64,000 nt of DNA from Cecembia rubra. GTDB taxonomy: Bacteria; Bacteroidota; Bacteroidia; Cytophagales; Cyclobacteriaceae. Within the stretch, counting starts at the first letter, position 1. Each line of letters begins with the position of its first letter. This document shows positions 27,001 through 35,950 of this stretch, one piece after another. The notes under the pieces are model-generated. The model did no database searches, had not been told where the DNA came from, and saw only the letters and a program-made list of their open reading frames with translations. A program made the translations under genes and the position numbers. The DNA lies in contig NZ_PYGF01000006.1 in assembly GCF_003014575.1 (NCBI RefSeq), forward strand, positions 158,952-222,951, given 5' to 3'.

Positions 27001-28449
27001 ATGAAAAAATCTATACTCAGTTTGATGGGGGTTTTCTTGTCTGTGTTTGTCTTTGCACAAGAGACTTCCCATGATGCATTTATTGTCAGAAATCTCGATA
27101 ACAATACAGAGAGATTCTCCAAGGTAGCAAGACAGATTTGGGAAAACCCCGAATTAGGTTACCTGGAATTTACAAGTTCCAAGCTCTTGATTGATGAACT
27201 GAAAACGGCAGGATTTAAGGTTCAAACAGGACTGGCGGGAATGCCCACTTCCTTTGTAGCAACATATGATAAAGGTGGGCCTGTAATAGGCTTTTTGGCA
27301 GAATATGATGCTCTTCCCGGATTGTCCCAAGATGCTGTTCCATTTAGGTCTGTGTTAGTAGATGGAGGTAATGGACATGGATGTGGGCATAATCTTTTTG
27401 GTACTGCTGTAGTCGCCTCTGCTGTAGCACTGAAAGAGTGGATAGATGCTAATAACATTCAGGCAACCCTCAAAATATTTGGTACTCCGGCAGAAGAAGG
27501 TGGTGCTGGAAAAGTGTATATGGTAAGAGAAGGATTGTTCAAAGGAGTGGATGCAGTGATAAACTGGCATCCCAGCGATAGAAATGCTGCCAATGCCTCA
27601 ACCTGTACCGCAGTCATGCAGGGCTATTTTAAATTCCATGGACAAACTTCCCATGCTGCCGGTGCTCCACAGCGGGGACGCTCTGCTCTTGACGGAGTGG
27701 AAGCAATGAATATGATGGTGAATATGATGCGGGAACACGTTGACCAAGAAAGCAGGATACATTATGTGATCACCAATGGTGGATTGGCAGCCAATGTTGT
27801 GCCGGATTATGCAGTGGTAGAATATATGGTCAGACATCCTGATGTGACAGAAGTGAAAGATATATGGCAAAGAGTCATCAAAGCTGCTGAAGGTGCTGCT
27901 ATGGGAACTGGCACAAGAGTGGAAGTCGAAGTAGTAGCCGGAATTTATGGATTGCTTCCCAATGAAACATTGGCCAAAGCCATGCATAAAAATCTGACTT
28001 TGGTTGGCGGAGTGGAATATGACCAACAGGAAACCGAGTTTGCCAAGCAAATCCAGGCAAGTTTCAATACACCAAGAGTCCCTCCTCTATCAGTGGCCAA
28101 GCAAATTCAGCCCTACCAGCTAACTCACTTTCCCGCTTCCACAGATGTAGGTGATGTCAGTTACGTGGTCCCTACTGTTGGCCTCGGAACTGCTACTTGG
28201 GTACCTGGAACTGCTGCCCATACTTGGCAGGCAGTGGCCGCAGACGGTATGAGTATTGGCTATAAAGGTATGATGGTGGCTGCAAAAACCATGGCCCTAA
28301 CCGGAAAAGACCTTATCCTCAGCCCACTGTTGATCAAAGAAGCGAAAAAGGAATTTGATGAAAGGTTAGGGGATGTGGTATATGAGCCTTTGATCGGGGA
28401 TATGGCTCCTCCTTTGCACTTTAGAAAAGATCAAAACAAGGTCAAATAA
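27001..28449 (+). CDS. Exported M20-family amidohydrolase (AbgB-like)
   Basis: A 482-residue metallo-amidohydrolase with a signal peptide (MKKSILSLMGVFLSVFVFAQ). Motifs of the peptidase M20D/AbgB branch: FLAEYDALPGLSQ, HGCGHNLFGTAVVASAVAL with metal-binding Cys/His, GTPAEEGGAGKVYMVREG and FHGQTSHAAGAPQRGRSALDGVE in the dimerisation lid. Relatives hydrolyse p-aminobenzoyl-glutamate or N-acyl amino acids. With a secretion signal it likely acts on peptides or conjugates in the periplasm. It stands alone with its own terminator. Confidence 0.88.
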   Translation: MKKSILSLMGVFLSVFVFAQETSHDAFIVRNLDNNTERFSKVARQIWENPELGYLEFTSSKLLIDELKTAGFKVQTGLAGMPTSFVATYDKGGPVIGFLAEYDALPGLSQDAVPFRSVLVDGGNGHGCGHNLFGTAVVASAVALKEWIDANNIQATLKIFGTPAEEGGAGKVYMVREGLFKGVDAVINWHPSDRNAANASTCTAVMQGYFKFHGQTSHAAGAPQRGRSALDGVEAMNMMVNMMREHVDQESRIHYVITNGGLAANVVPDYAVVEYMVRHPDVTEVKDIWQRVIKAAEGAAMGTGTRVEVEVVAGIYGLLPNETLAKAMHKNLTLVGGVEYDQQETEFAKQIQASFNTPRVPPLSVAKQIQPYQLTHFPASTDVGDVSYVVPTVGLGTATWVPGTAAHTWQAVAADGMSIGYKGMMVAAKTMALTGKDLILSPLLIKEAKKEFDERLGDVVYEPLIGDMAPPLHFRKDQNKVK

Positions 28450-28469
28450 GTATTGCTCTTAAATAGGTA

Positions 28470-28546
28470 AATCCCATAAAGTCCAGCGTTATCCAAATAA
28501 AGCCAAATAAGGCACACAATGGATTAGGTCTTTATGGGATTATTTT
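28470..28546. terminator. Long-loop hairpin between convergent M20 and M3 genes
   Basis: AATCCCATAAAG (28470-28481) pairs perfectly with CTTTATGGGATT (28530-28541), followed by ATTTTT on the plus strand. The 48-nt loop is unusually long. It probably ends M20 transcription. Confidence 0.55.
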
Positions 28547-28558
28547 TACAATGAAAGG

Positions 28559-30589
28559 TTAATTGAGTAAACCAGCTCTTTTTAACAAAGCTTCCGGTTC
28601 CGGATCTCTTCCCCTGAACCTTTTGAATAGAATGGAAGGATGCTCACTTCCTCCTGCAGATAAAATATTTTCTTTGAAAGATCTAGCTGTTTCCCTATCA
28701 AATATTCCCCTTTCCAAAAAGAGTTCAAATGCATCTGCATCCAGGACTTCTGCCCATTTATAGCTGTAATATCCAGATGCATATCCTCCTTGGAAAATAT
28801 GGGAAAATGAGGTGCTCATCAATGTTCCTTCTACCTCAGGCAGCAACTGAGTAGGTTTCATAACTTCATTCTCAAAGGTTGGAATGTCAGTTATTTTATT
28901 AGGATCAGAACCATGATAAGCCATATCCAAAAGGCCAAAGCTTATCTGTTTCACGGTTTGGTAACCCATGTGGAAATTTGCCGAGTTCTTTATTTTCTGA
29001 ATCAGTTCGACCGGAATAGGCTCTCCGGATTCATAGTGCCTGGCAAATAGGTCTAAGCATTCTTTTTCATAGCACCAATTTTCGAAAATCTGGGAAGGTA
29101 ACTCCACAAAATCCCAATGCACACTTGTGCCGGATAAGGATTCATAATTTCCTTTTGCCAATAATCCGTGAAGGGCATGCCCAAATTCATGGAAAAGGGT
29201 AGTCACTTCATTAAAAGTCAGTAGCGAAGGTGTTGTTTTAGTAGGTTTGGTGAAATTGCAAATAATGGAAATATGCGGTCTCTGATCAATACCATTGATG
29301 ATTTTTTGTCCTCTGTAACTAGTCATCCAAGCACCACTTCGTTTTCCTGGCCTAGGGAAAAAGTCTGCATAGAAGACCCCAACATGGCCCCCATCTGTAT
29401 CCAATACTTCATAAGTAGTAACTTCTGGGTGGTATTTTGGTATTGCCTTGTTTTCTACAAATCTGATACCGTAGAGTTTTTCTGCAGTGGTAAAGACACC
29501 TTCGATTACATTTTCCAGCTTAAAATAGGGGCGAAGTAGTTCATTGTCTACCTCATATTTTTTCTTTTTCAGCTTTTCTGCATAAAAAGCAAAATCCCAT
29601 TTTTCCATTTGCTCCAGGCCATCAAGTTCTTTTGCGAAAGCAGAAAGTTCGTCAATTTCGGCTTTGGCTTTTGGCTTGGCTCTTTCAAGTAAGCCATGAA
29701 GGAAATCCATAACGGCTGAAGCGCTTTTTGCCATGCGCTCCTCTAAGACAAAGTCTGCATAAGTTGCATAACCCAGGAGGTTTACCCGCTCGTTTTTCAA
29801 GCGCAACATGTCCAATATGATCTGTTGGTTGTCAAGCTCGTCCCCTTTACAGGATTTAGAGTTATAAGCCAGGAATAGCTGCTTCCTTAGGTCCCTGTTT
29901 TCAGCATAGGTCATGAAGGGTATATAGCTTGGAAAGGCAAGGGTAAATACCCATTTTCCTGTTTTGCCTTTTTCTTCTGCGGTTTGTGCAGCTGCTTCAA
30001 TAATAGCCTCTGGGAGACCTTTCAGGTCGGATTTGTTTTCTATTACCAATTCAAATTTATTGGTTTCAGCCAGTACATTTTCCCCGAATTTAAGGCTGAG
30101 TTGGGATAATTTACTGTCTATTTCCCTGAGCCTGGCTTTTTTGGCCAGATCCAGTTTTGCACCATTTCTGACAAAAGCCTTATAAGTTTTGTCCAGCAAA
30201 GTTTTTTGCTCTTCACTGAGGTGAAGCTTGGCTTTTTCTCCGAAAACGAGTTGAATTCTGGTAAATAGATCTTCGTCCAATAAGATGTCATTGCTATGGG
30301 CCGTCAACAAAGGAGAGATTTCTCTGGCCAAAGCCTGAATTTCATCATTGGTTTCGGCACTATTGATGTTAAAAAAAACAGAGGTGATTCTCTGCAGTTT
30401 ATCACCCGTCCTTTCCAAAGCCACTATGGTATTTTCAAAATCAGGAATAGGTTCCGACTTGATGGCTTCAATTTCTTTTTTTGCCTCAAGTATGGCTTCC
30501 TTGACAGCTGGAAGGAAATCCGCGGGTTTTATTAAATGGAAAGGGACAGTTTCAAATGGGGTGTTAAATTTTTCCAGTAATGGATTCAT
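28559..30589 (-). CDS. M3 family oligopeptidase (peptidyl-dipeptidase Dcp/OpdA group)
   Basis: A 676-residue zinc metallopeptidase. The active-site motif is TTLFHEFGHALHGLLA (HExxH), with the distal Glu about 28 residues on in the WDFVELPSQIFENW segment. The N-terminal helical half (MNPLLEKFNTPFETVPFHLIKPADF) and the middle VFYADFFPRPGKRSGAWM segment are typical of the Dcp/PrlC group. No signal peptide, so it is likely cytoplasmic, cutting oligopeptides or releasing C-terminal dipeptides. Separating Dcp from oligopeptidase A needs a tree. It is one of several peptidases in the window. Confidence 0.94.
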   Translation of the reverse strand: MNPLLEKFNTPFETVPFHLIKPADFLPAVKEAILEAKKEIEAIKSEPIPDFENTIVALERTGDKLQRITSVFFNINSAETNDEIQALAREISPLLTAHSNDILLDEDLFTRIQLVFGEKAKLHLSEEQKTLLDKTYKAFVRNGAKLDLAKKARLREIDSKLSQLSLKFGENVLAETNKFELVIENKSDLKGLPEAIIEAAAQTAEEKGKTGKWVFTLAFPSYIPFMTYAENRDLRKQLFLAYNSKSCKGDELDNQQIILDMLRLKNERVNLLGYATYADFVLEERMAKSASAVMDFLHGLLERAKPKAKAEIDELSAFAKELDGLEQMEKWDFAFYAEKLKKKKYEVDNELLRPYFKLENVIEGVFTTAEKLYGIRFVENKAIPKYHPEVTTYEVLDTDGGHVGVFYADFFPRPGKRSGAWMTSYRGQKIINGIDQRPHISIICNFTKPTKTTPSLLTFNEVTTLFHEFGHALHGLLAKGNYESLSGTSVHWDFVELPSQIFENWCYEKECLDLFARHYESGEPIPVELIQKIKNSANFHMGYQTVKQISFGLLDMAYHGSDPNKITDIPTFENEVMKPTQLLPEVEGTLMSTSFSHIFQGGYASGYYSYKWAEVLDADAFELFLERGIFDRETARSFKENILSAGGSEHPSILFKRFRGRDPEPEALLKRAGLLN

Positions 30590-30680
30590 GAAATTTTAAA
30601 TTTTATCTAGCCAATAAACAGTCCCAAAGGTAAAGAAGTTTGCCAGATGCCGGGAATAAAAAAAGCGAAATGAGAAAGTG

Positions 30681-30731
30681 AAAAAGGAAAGGGCAAAGGA
30701 AAATGAGGTTTTCCTTTGCCCTTTCCTTTTT
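30681..30731 (-). terminator. Perfect 23-bp hairpin downstream of the CocE-like gene
   Basis: 30681-30703 is the exact reverse complement of 30709-30731, leaving a 5-nt loop. The arms are purine/pyrimidine-pure with loose 7-nt periodicity (aaaggaa, agggcaa, aggaaaa). It lies 7 nt after the CocE stop and most likely acts as its terminator or 3' stabiliser. It is far longer and more perfect than ordinary intrinsic terminators. Confidence 0.8.
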
Positions 30732-30737
30732 CTTGGA

Positions 30738-32612
30738 TTATTTCAGCACCTGCACATGGATAGCTGTTGGGGCAGTTTCATCATGATATACTTTATGGGA
30801 AGCTTTGATGAAGTCGGTATCATCTGCTTTAAAGATGTTTTCTACATACTTCTGTGGATTCCTATCAATTAATGGGAACCAGGTACTTTGGATCTGAATC
30901 TGGATTTTATGCCCTTTTTTGAAAGTATGCATGACATCCTGTAACTGTAAGGGGACTTCAGTTTTTTGGTTTGGTACAAACGGTTTTGGTTCTGAGAAGC
31001 TTTCACGATATCTTCCTCTGATAACTTCTGATCTCACCATCATGTGATAATTGCTAAGGTGGGTTCCCTCCTGTACCCTGTTATGGTCAGGTGTATCTCC
31101 AGGGAAGACATCCACCAATTTTACAATCCAATCTGCATCGGTCTCTGAAGTAGATACCATCAATTTGGCCAGGATTTCACCAGCCAGGGTTACATCCGAA
31201 TCCAAAATATCTGTTTCAAATACCAGTACATCTGGTCTTCTGGCTGCAAAGCGCTGATCATCTGCCATATACTTTCTTGGAGTAAAGTTGAATTTGATGT
31301 CAGGGCTATATGGCACAGGTTTGGAAGGGTCGGAGATAAAGGATGATACTGCATTTCCTTTTGGCGCTTCTGTGCTCAATTTGCCATTTCCATGTGGGTA
31401 ATAAACGGTGCTGACTGCTTCTTTTGGAGGCCATGTATCAAAAGTTCTCCATTCATTTGTTCCTGTATCAAAAATGTATGCTTCTGGTAAATTTGTTTTG
31501 CCATCCGCAGGACCTTTGAGAAAATGTTCAAAAAATACAGCTTCTACATTTTTTTGATACCAAGTTGAGATAGAATCACCAAAATAAATATTCGAAACCT
31601 GTTGGTAGCCCCTTTCCCTGGACCAATCTCCATGAGACCATGGTCCCATTACCAGGGTGTTATAGGTGCCGGGATTATTTTTTTCTATGGTTTTGTAAAT
31701 GGTCAAGGGGCCATAGAGATCTTCTGCATCAAACCATCCGCCAACAGTCATGACAGCTGGTTTTACCTCATTCAAATGTGGGATAATGCTTCTTTTTTGC
31801 CAAAACTCATTGTAATCAGGGTTTTCCTTTAATTGGGTCCAAAAGAAATTATCCTCCCCGTAATATTGATCTGCATTCTTGAGTGAGCCCATGTCCATAA
31901 AAAACTGATAGGCATCTTTTGTGCCTGTATTGACCATGGAATACCAGGTTTTATCTGTTGGTCCATCATGTTGGTAGCCAAAAACGGAAGTTGCTAACCA
32001 ATAACTTAGGAAGTAAGCACCATTATGGTGAAAGTCATCAAAATAAAAATCACCAATTGGGGCCTGAGGGGAAACTGCCTTCAATGCGGGATGTGCAAAA
32101 GGTAAAGCTGCAGCTGCATAGAATCCAGGATAGGAAATACCCCATTGCCCAAATTTCCCATTGTGGTTCTGAATATTTTTCAAGAGCCACTCTATAGTGT
32201 CATAGGTATCAGTGCTTTCATCGATTTCCTTGCTTCCTTTTTTTCTGTAGGGAACTGTAGGCCGCATATTGTCATATTTACCTTCCGACATCCATCTGCC
32301 TCTTACGTCTTGATATACAAAGATGTACCCGTCATGCATCATTTTTTCGGATGGACCCAGCAGGGTTTTCAGATTCCCTTCACCATATGGGCCTGAGCTA
32401 TAAGGTGTTCTCTGCATGACAAATGGGTATTTTTTACTTTTGTCTTTGGGTGTGTAAACCACTGTATGCAGTTTGGTTCCGTCCCTCATTGGGATTTTGT
32501 ATTCAGCTTTATCATAATGGGCTTCAGCATAGCTGCCATCCTGTGCCTCTGCGTATAGGCCTGTCAATAAAAAGGCCCATATAAGGAAAATTGATTGGTA
32601 GGTTTTCATCAT
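30738..32612 (-). CDS. Exported CocE/NonD-family hydrolase (S15-like)
   Basis: About 624 residues. The frame extends to 32645, but the ATG at 32612 (MMKTYQSIFLIWAFLLTGLYAEAQ) gives a clean signal peptide. An alpha/beta-hydrolase domain starts with YKIPMRDGTKLHTVVYTP and contains the nucleophile motif GISYPG (Ser). The general-base His lies in GPWSHGDW, and the acid Asp in VGGWFDAED is likely. The C-terminal jelly-roll (X-Pro dipeptidyl-peptidase C-terminal) follows with LVSTSETDADWIVKLVDVFP. Relatives include cocaine esterase and glutaryl-7-ACA acylase. The physiological substrate is probably a peptide or acyl ester, not determined. Confidence 0.9.
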   Translation of the reverse strand: MMKTYQSIFLIWAFLLTGLYAEAQDGSYAEAHYDKAEYKIPMRDGTKLHTVVYTPKDKSKKYPFVMQRTPYSSGPYGEGNLKTLLGPSEKMMHDGYIFVYQDVRGRWMSEGKYDNMRPTVPYRKKGSKEIDESTDTYDTIEWLLKNIQNHNGKFGQWGISYPGFYAAAALPFAHPALKAVSPQAPIGDFYFDDFHHNGAYFLSYWLATSVFGYQHDGPTDKTWYSMVNTGTKDAYQFFMDMGSLKNADQYYGEDNFFWTQLKENPDYNEFWQKRSIIPHLNEVKPAVMTVGGWFDAEDLYGPLTIYKTIEKNNPGTYNTLVMGPWSHGDWSRERGYQQVSNIYFGDSISTWYQKNVEAVFFEHFLKGPADGKTNLPEAYIFDTGTNEWRTFDTWPPKEAVSTVYYPHGNGKLSTEAPKGNAVSSFISDPSKPVPYSPDIKFNFTPRKYMADDQRFAARRPDVLVFETDILDSDVTLAGEILAKLMVSTSETDADWIVKLVDVFPGDTPDHNRVQEGTHLSNYHMMVRSEVIRGRYRESFSEPKPFVPNQKTEVPLQLQDVMHTFKKGHKIQIQIQSTWFPLIDRNPQKYVENIFKADDTDFIKASHKVYHDETAPTAIHVQVLK

Positions 32613-32680
32613 AACGTTTGCATTTGCATTAAATATACCAATCAAAAAAAATAAGGGAATACTTTTTTTGGGGAATGGAC

Positions 32681-33328
32681 TTATTTATATACCAGTATAT
32701 AAAAAGCCAGCCATAACAGGAAAAAGAACACATAACTGATAAGGATGACCACAAAAGCATTGGAAAAACTTTTCTTGCTGAGGTATTGAAACCCCAAGGT
32801 TAACAAATAAATATAAATGACTTCAAAAAGATTGATGGCCCGGAATGGGTAATGAAATTTGGCAGGAAGGGAGTCACTATCTATTAGGGAAAATAAAGAG
32901 AGTGGATAATAATCACGGATATCTTGAAAGCTTACTGTATCATCAGGGAGGATGAAGTAAATCATCTTAAAAAGCTCCGGTAGGATAAAAACCACTTCTG
33001 CAACCATGACATATTGCCAAAGCAGCTTAAAAGAAATTTTATAACCAAGGGTAAAAGCTCCTGTCCAGATGAGAAAAGAAATAAGCGTGAATTTCCAAAG
33101 TAAGGCAAAAGGGGTCCATAAATAATTGAGTGTATTGAAAATATGAAAAATCATAAAAGAGCCCTCTTCGTTCAATTTTTCATATCCTGGTATGGATTGT
33201 AAAATAAGGTCATTGGTGATATAGCGGATAGCGATAAAAAATAAGACCAAAATGAAAAAAAATATCCTTTTGTCGAAATCTAAAATCGATTCTATACGTT
33301 CTGAGAGAGTGGCTGAGTTGTTGGGCAT
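32681..33328 (-). CDS. Unidentified multi-pass membrane protein
   Basis: I do not recognise a family with confidence. The 215-residue product has a short polar N-terminus, then about five hydrophobic segments (FFFILVLFFIAIRYI, LLWKFTLISFLIWTGAFTLG, YVMVAEVVFILPELFKMIYFI, FEVIYIYLLTLGF and a final VVILISYVFFFLLWLAFYILVY). The layout resembles Yip1-like proteins of Bacteroidota, but no signature proves this. It is divergent from the TPR gene at 33406 and upstream of the CocE-like gene on the same strand, with a 68-nt gap. Confidence 0.7.
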   Translation of the reverse strand: MPNNSATLSERIESILDFDKRIFFFILVLFFIAIRYITNDLILQSIPGYEKLNEEGSFMIFHIFNTLNYLWTPFALLWKFTLISFLIWTGAFTLGYKISFKLLWQYVMVAEVVFILPELFKMIYFILPDDTVSFQDIRDYYPLSLFSLIDSDSLPAKFHYPFRAINLFEVIYIYLLTLGFQYLSKKSFSNAFVVILISYVFFFLLWLAFYILVYK

Positions 33329-33378
33329 AAAATAGAAATAAATAACACCAAATCTAAACGATTATTTGGATTACCCTA

Positions 33379-33386
33379 TAATTTTG
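33379..33386 (+). promoter_or_regulatory. Putative -7 element of the TPR gene
   Basis: TAATTTTG matches TAnnTTTG, 19 nt upstream of the ATG at 33406. Confidence 0.35.
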
Positions 33387-33405
33387 GGGGATATTTAGAA
33401 CAAGT

Positions 33406-34644
33406 ATGCAATTGAGTGTAAAAAACGGGGTAAATATGCTGATGTTCATTACCTGCTTTTTGTTAGGTGGAATATCGGTTCGTGGATTTGCTTTCCAGGA
33501 GACAAATTCAAATGCGAATTTAGCATTGGATAAAATTGGAGAAAATAGCTCTCCTTACCTTTTGCTGGATAAGGGCCTCCAGTTCAGGATTACAGAGAAT
33601 GTAAATGCCTTATATAATTTTGATTTTGAGAAAGCAGAAAGGGGTTTCAAGGTAATGCAATATCAATATCCTGATCATCCACTTCCTTATTTTTTGATAG
33701 GCTTGAGCACCTGGTGGAAAATAGCCCCAGATGTGGAGAATAAGAAGTATGATGATGTTTTCCTCAAGCAGATGGATTTGGTAATTGATAAGGCCAAGCG
33801 TATGCTTGATAAGGATGAAACAAATAAAGAGGCTGCTTTTTTCTTGGCAGGAGCTTATGGTTTCCAGGGTAGACTCCTAAGTGAAAGAAAAAGTTGGACC
33901 AAAGCTACTTTTGCAGGGAAAAATGCCCTCAAATACCTGAATATGAGTAAAGGGGAGGAGGAGCTCAATCCTGAATTGTTATTGGGGGATGCCTTGTTCA
34001 ATTATTTCTCAGTATGGATACCGGAAAATTACCCAATACTTAAACCTGTGGTAGCACTTTTTCCTAAAGGCAATAAAGCCTTGGGATTAAAACAGCTGGA
34101 GGATGTGGCACAGAATGCCTTTTATGCCAGGGTGGAGGCCCAATATTTTCTGTTCCGTCTTTATGCCTCTGAAGAAAAGCAGCCTTATAAAGCTTTAGCA
34201 ATTACGGATTACCTGCATGCTAAATTTCCCAATAACCCCTATTTCCATCGTTCCTATGCGAGACACTTGTACACTGTTGGCAGGATTTCGGAATCCAAAG
34301 AGCAGTCAGAAGAGATACTCAAAAGAATTGATGAAAAATGGACTGGGTATGAGGCCAACAGTGGAAGGTATGCAGCATTTTATTTAGCACAGTATTATGA
34401 TAGGGTCAATGACCGCAATAATGCCAAGAAATATTACCTGCAAACACTTTCCTATGGAGAGGAATCAGAAAGTCAGGAAAGTGGCTATTATCTCTATTCC
34501 TTGATAGCATTGGGAAAAATGGCCAATGAGGATAAAAATAAAGCACAGGCAAAAGAATATTTCAACAAAGTGAAGAAATACGCCAAAAGAAAACATCCTG
34601 CACACAAAGAAGCGAGAGATTATATAAAAAAGAATAAACTTTAA
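33406..34644 (+). CDS. Exported tetratricopeptide-repeat protein
   Basis: A 412-residue protein with an N-terminal hydrophobic signal (MLMFITCFLLGGISVRGFAF). Several degenerate TPR units follow, such as YNFDFEKAERGFKVMQYQYPDHPLPYFLIGL, KEAAFFLAGAYGFQGRL, YKALAITDYLHAKFPNNPYFHRSYARHLY and AKKYYLQTLSYGE. The C-terminus is strongly basic. No enzyme motif is seen. It is probably a periplasmic or outer-membrane scaffold; the function is unknown. The start ATG at 33406 was kept because a promoter-like element sits just upstream, but an internal ATG at the beginning of the signal is possible. Confidence 0.8.
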   Translation: MQLSVKNGVNMLMFITCFLLGGISVRGFAFQETNSNANLALDKIGENSSPYLLLDKGLQFRITENVNALYNFDFEKAERGFKVMQYQYPDHPLPYFLIGLSTWWKIAPDVENKKYDDVFLKQMDLVIDKAKRMLDKDETNKEAAFFLAGAYGFQGRLLSERKSWTKATFAGKNALKYLNMSKGEEELNPELLLGDALFNYFSVWIPENYPILKPVVALFPKGNKALGLKQLEDVAQNAFYARVEAQYFLFRLYASEEKQPYKALAITDYLHAKFPNNPYFHRSYARHLYTVGRISESKEQSEEILKRIDEKWTGYEANSGRYAAFYLAQYYDRVNDRNNAKKYYLQTLSYGEESESQESGYYLYSLIALGKMANEDKNKAQAKEYFNKVKKYAKRKHPAHKEARDYIKKNKL

Positions 34645-34815
34645 TTTGATTTCCTCGTTATAAGGATTAAAAATCAGGAGATAATTTGAAATTTGCCGAT
34701 ATAGCTAAAATATTTCAAAGGAAAAAATTGTGAAAAACCTCTCTTACCGTAACAATATTTCGAAATGAGCTCCGTTTTTTGTTGACAATTGCTTTAAAAT
34801 AATATCAAAATATAT

Positions 34816-34823
34816 TACATTTG
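34816..34823 (+). promoter_or_regulatory. Putative -7 element of the lrp-type gene
   Basis: TACATTTG matches TAnnTTTG, 31 nt before the ATG. A TTG lies 24 nt upstream, slightly far for a -33 box. The upstream 120 bp are AT-rich, as is usual for autoregulated Lrp promoters, but no operator could be defined. Confidence 0.42.
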
Positions 34824-34854
34824 TACCGCATAAAATTCTGAAAAAATTCTGAAT

Positions 34855-35337
34855 ATGGATAATAGCATAAAAGTGAAATTCGATAAGATAGACCGCAAGA
34901 TACTTGAAATCCTGCAGGCCAACGCCAAAATCACCAACGCTCAACTTTCGAAAGACATTGGATTGTCTCCTGCACCGACTTTGGAGAGAGTAAAAAAATT
35001 AGAGCAATCAGGTATAATCAAGAGCTACCATGCAAAATTGGATCCGGAAAAGATCGGTTTGGGTGTAAGCACTTTTGTTTTGGTCAGCCTGATTGGTCAT
35101 AATAAAGGCAACATCGATGCCTTTATGAAAGAAATCAACCAGATTCCTGAGGTGATCGAGTGTCATCACATAACTGGTACAGGTGATTTTATCCTTAAGA
35201 TTATTGCTAAAGATATCACAGCCTACCAAAAATTGATGCTTGAGAAGGTAAGTGAAATCAAAGAGGTAGACTCTATGCAATCAATGGTTATTCTTTCTAC
35301 CTTTAAGGATAGCAAAGTATTGCCTATCCCTGAATAG
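34855..35337 (+). CDS. Lrp/AsnC-family transcriptional regulator
   Basis: A 160-residue DNA-binding regulator. The N-terminal winged helix contains DRKILEILQANAKITNAQLSKDIGLSPAPTLERVKKLEQSGII. The C-terminal RAM/AsnC ligand-binding domain has ECHHITGTGDFILKIIAKDITAYQKLMLEKVSEI. Such proteins form octameric rings and usually respond to amino acids. Its targets are unknown; it is not arranged with an amino-acid gene here. A terminator separates it from the NUDIX gene, so it is a single-gene unit. Confidence 0.94.
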   Translation: MDNSIKVKFDKIDRKILEILQANAKITNAQLSKDIGLSPAPTLERVKKLEQSGIIKSYHAKLDPEKIGLGVSTFVLVSLIGHNKGNIDAFMKEINQIPEVIECHHITGTGDFILKIIAKDITAYQKLMLEKVSEIKEVDSMQSMVILSTFKDSKVLPIPE

Positions 35338-35360
35338 AAAAATTAGATAAACTCATTTGG

Positions 35361-35387
35361 AGGGTGGCTTTTAGTCACCCTTTTTTT
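35361..35387 (+). terminator. Terminator of the Lrp-type gene
   Basis: AGGGTGGCT pairs with AGTCACCCT with one mismatch around a 3-nt loop, followed by seven T residues. It ends 6 nt before the NUDIX start codon. Confidence 0.8.
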
Positions 35388-35392
35388 ATGTT

Positions 35393-35935
35393 ATGGAAAA
35401 CAACCCTTGGACAACAAAAAGTAAGGCTAAAATATTTGAAAACCCCTGGATAATTTTAGAGGAGCATCAGGTGATCAATCCTTCAGGTAATGAGGGAATT
35501 TATGGAAAGGTTTCTTTTAAAAATAAGGCATTGGGCATAGTTCCTTTGGATCAGGATGGTTTCACTTGGCTTGTTGGACAGTACCGCTATCCATTAGATG
35601 AATACTCTTGGGAAATTCCAATGGGCGGTGGACCGATAGGAAATGACCTTCTGGAATCTGCAAAAAGAGAATTAAAGGAAGAAACTGGGCTTACTGCAGA
35701 GAAATGGACAAATATCTTGCGGATACATACTTCCAATTCTGTCACTGATGAGGAAGGTTTTGTTTTCCTTGCAGAAAATCTGATTCAGGGTGAAACTGAA
35801 TTTGATGAAACAGAGGTTTTAAAGATAATCAGGTTACCTTTGCAGAAAGCTGTAGAGAAAGTTATGAATGGTGAAATAACAGACGCTATCAGCATAGCGG
35901 GCTTACTCAAAGTAGCCAGGATGAAAGGATTTTGA
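35393..35935 (+). CDS. NUDIX hydrolase (ADP-ribose pyrophosphatase-like)
   Basis: A 180-residue nucleotide-sugar pyrophosphatase. The Nudix box spans GGGPIGNDLLESAKRELKEETGL and has the full Gx5Ex7REUxEExGU pattern with intact metal-binding glutamates. The preceding WLVGQYRYPLDEYSWEIPMG is typical of the ADP-ribose/GDP-mannose pyrophosphatase branch. It likely hydrolyses ADP-ribose or a related sugar nucleotide. It lies 15 nt upstream of the MATE gene, so the two are probably co-transcribed. Confidence 0.92.
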   Translation: MENNPWTTKSKAKIFENPWIILEEHQVINPSGNEGIYGKVSFKNKALGIVPLDQDGFTWLVGQYRYPLDEYSWEIPMGGGPIGNDLLESAKRELKEETGLTAEKWTNILRIHTSNSVTDEEGFVFLAENLIQGETEFDETEVLKIIRLPLQKAVEKVMNGEITDAISIAGLLKVARMKGF

Positions 35936-35950
35936 CACAATAAAATAGCC

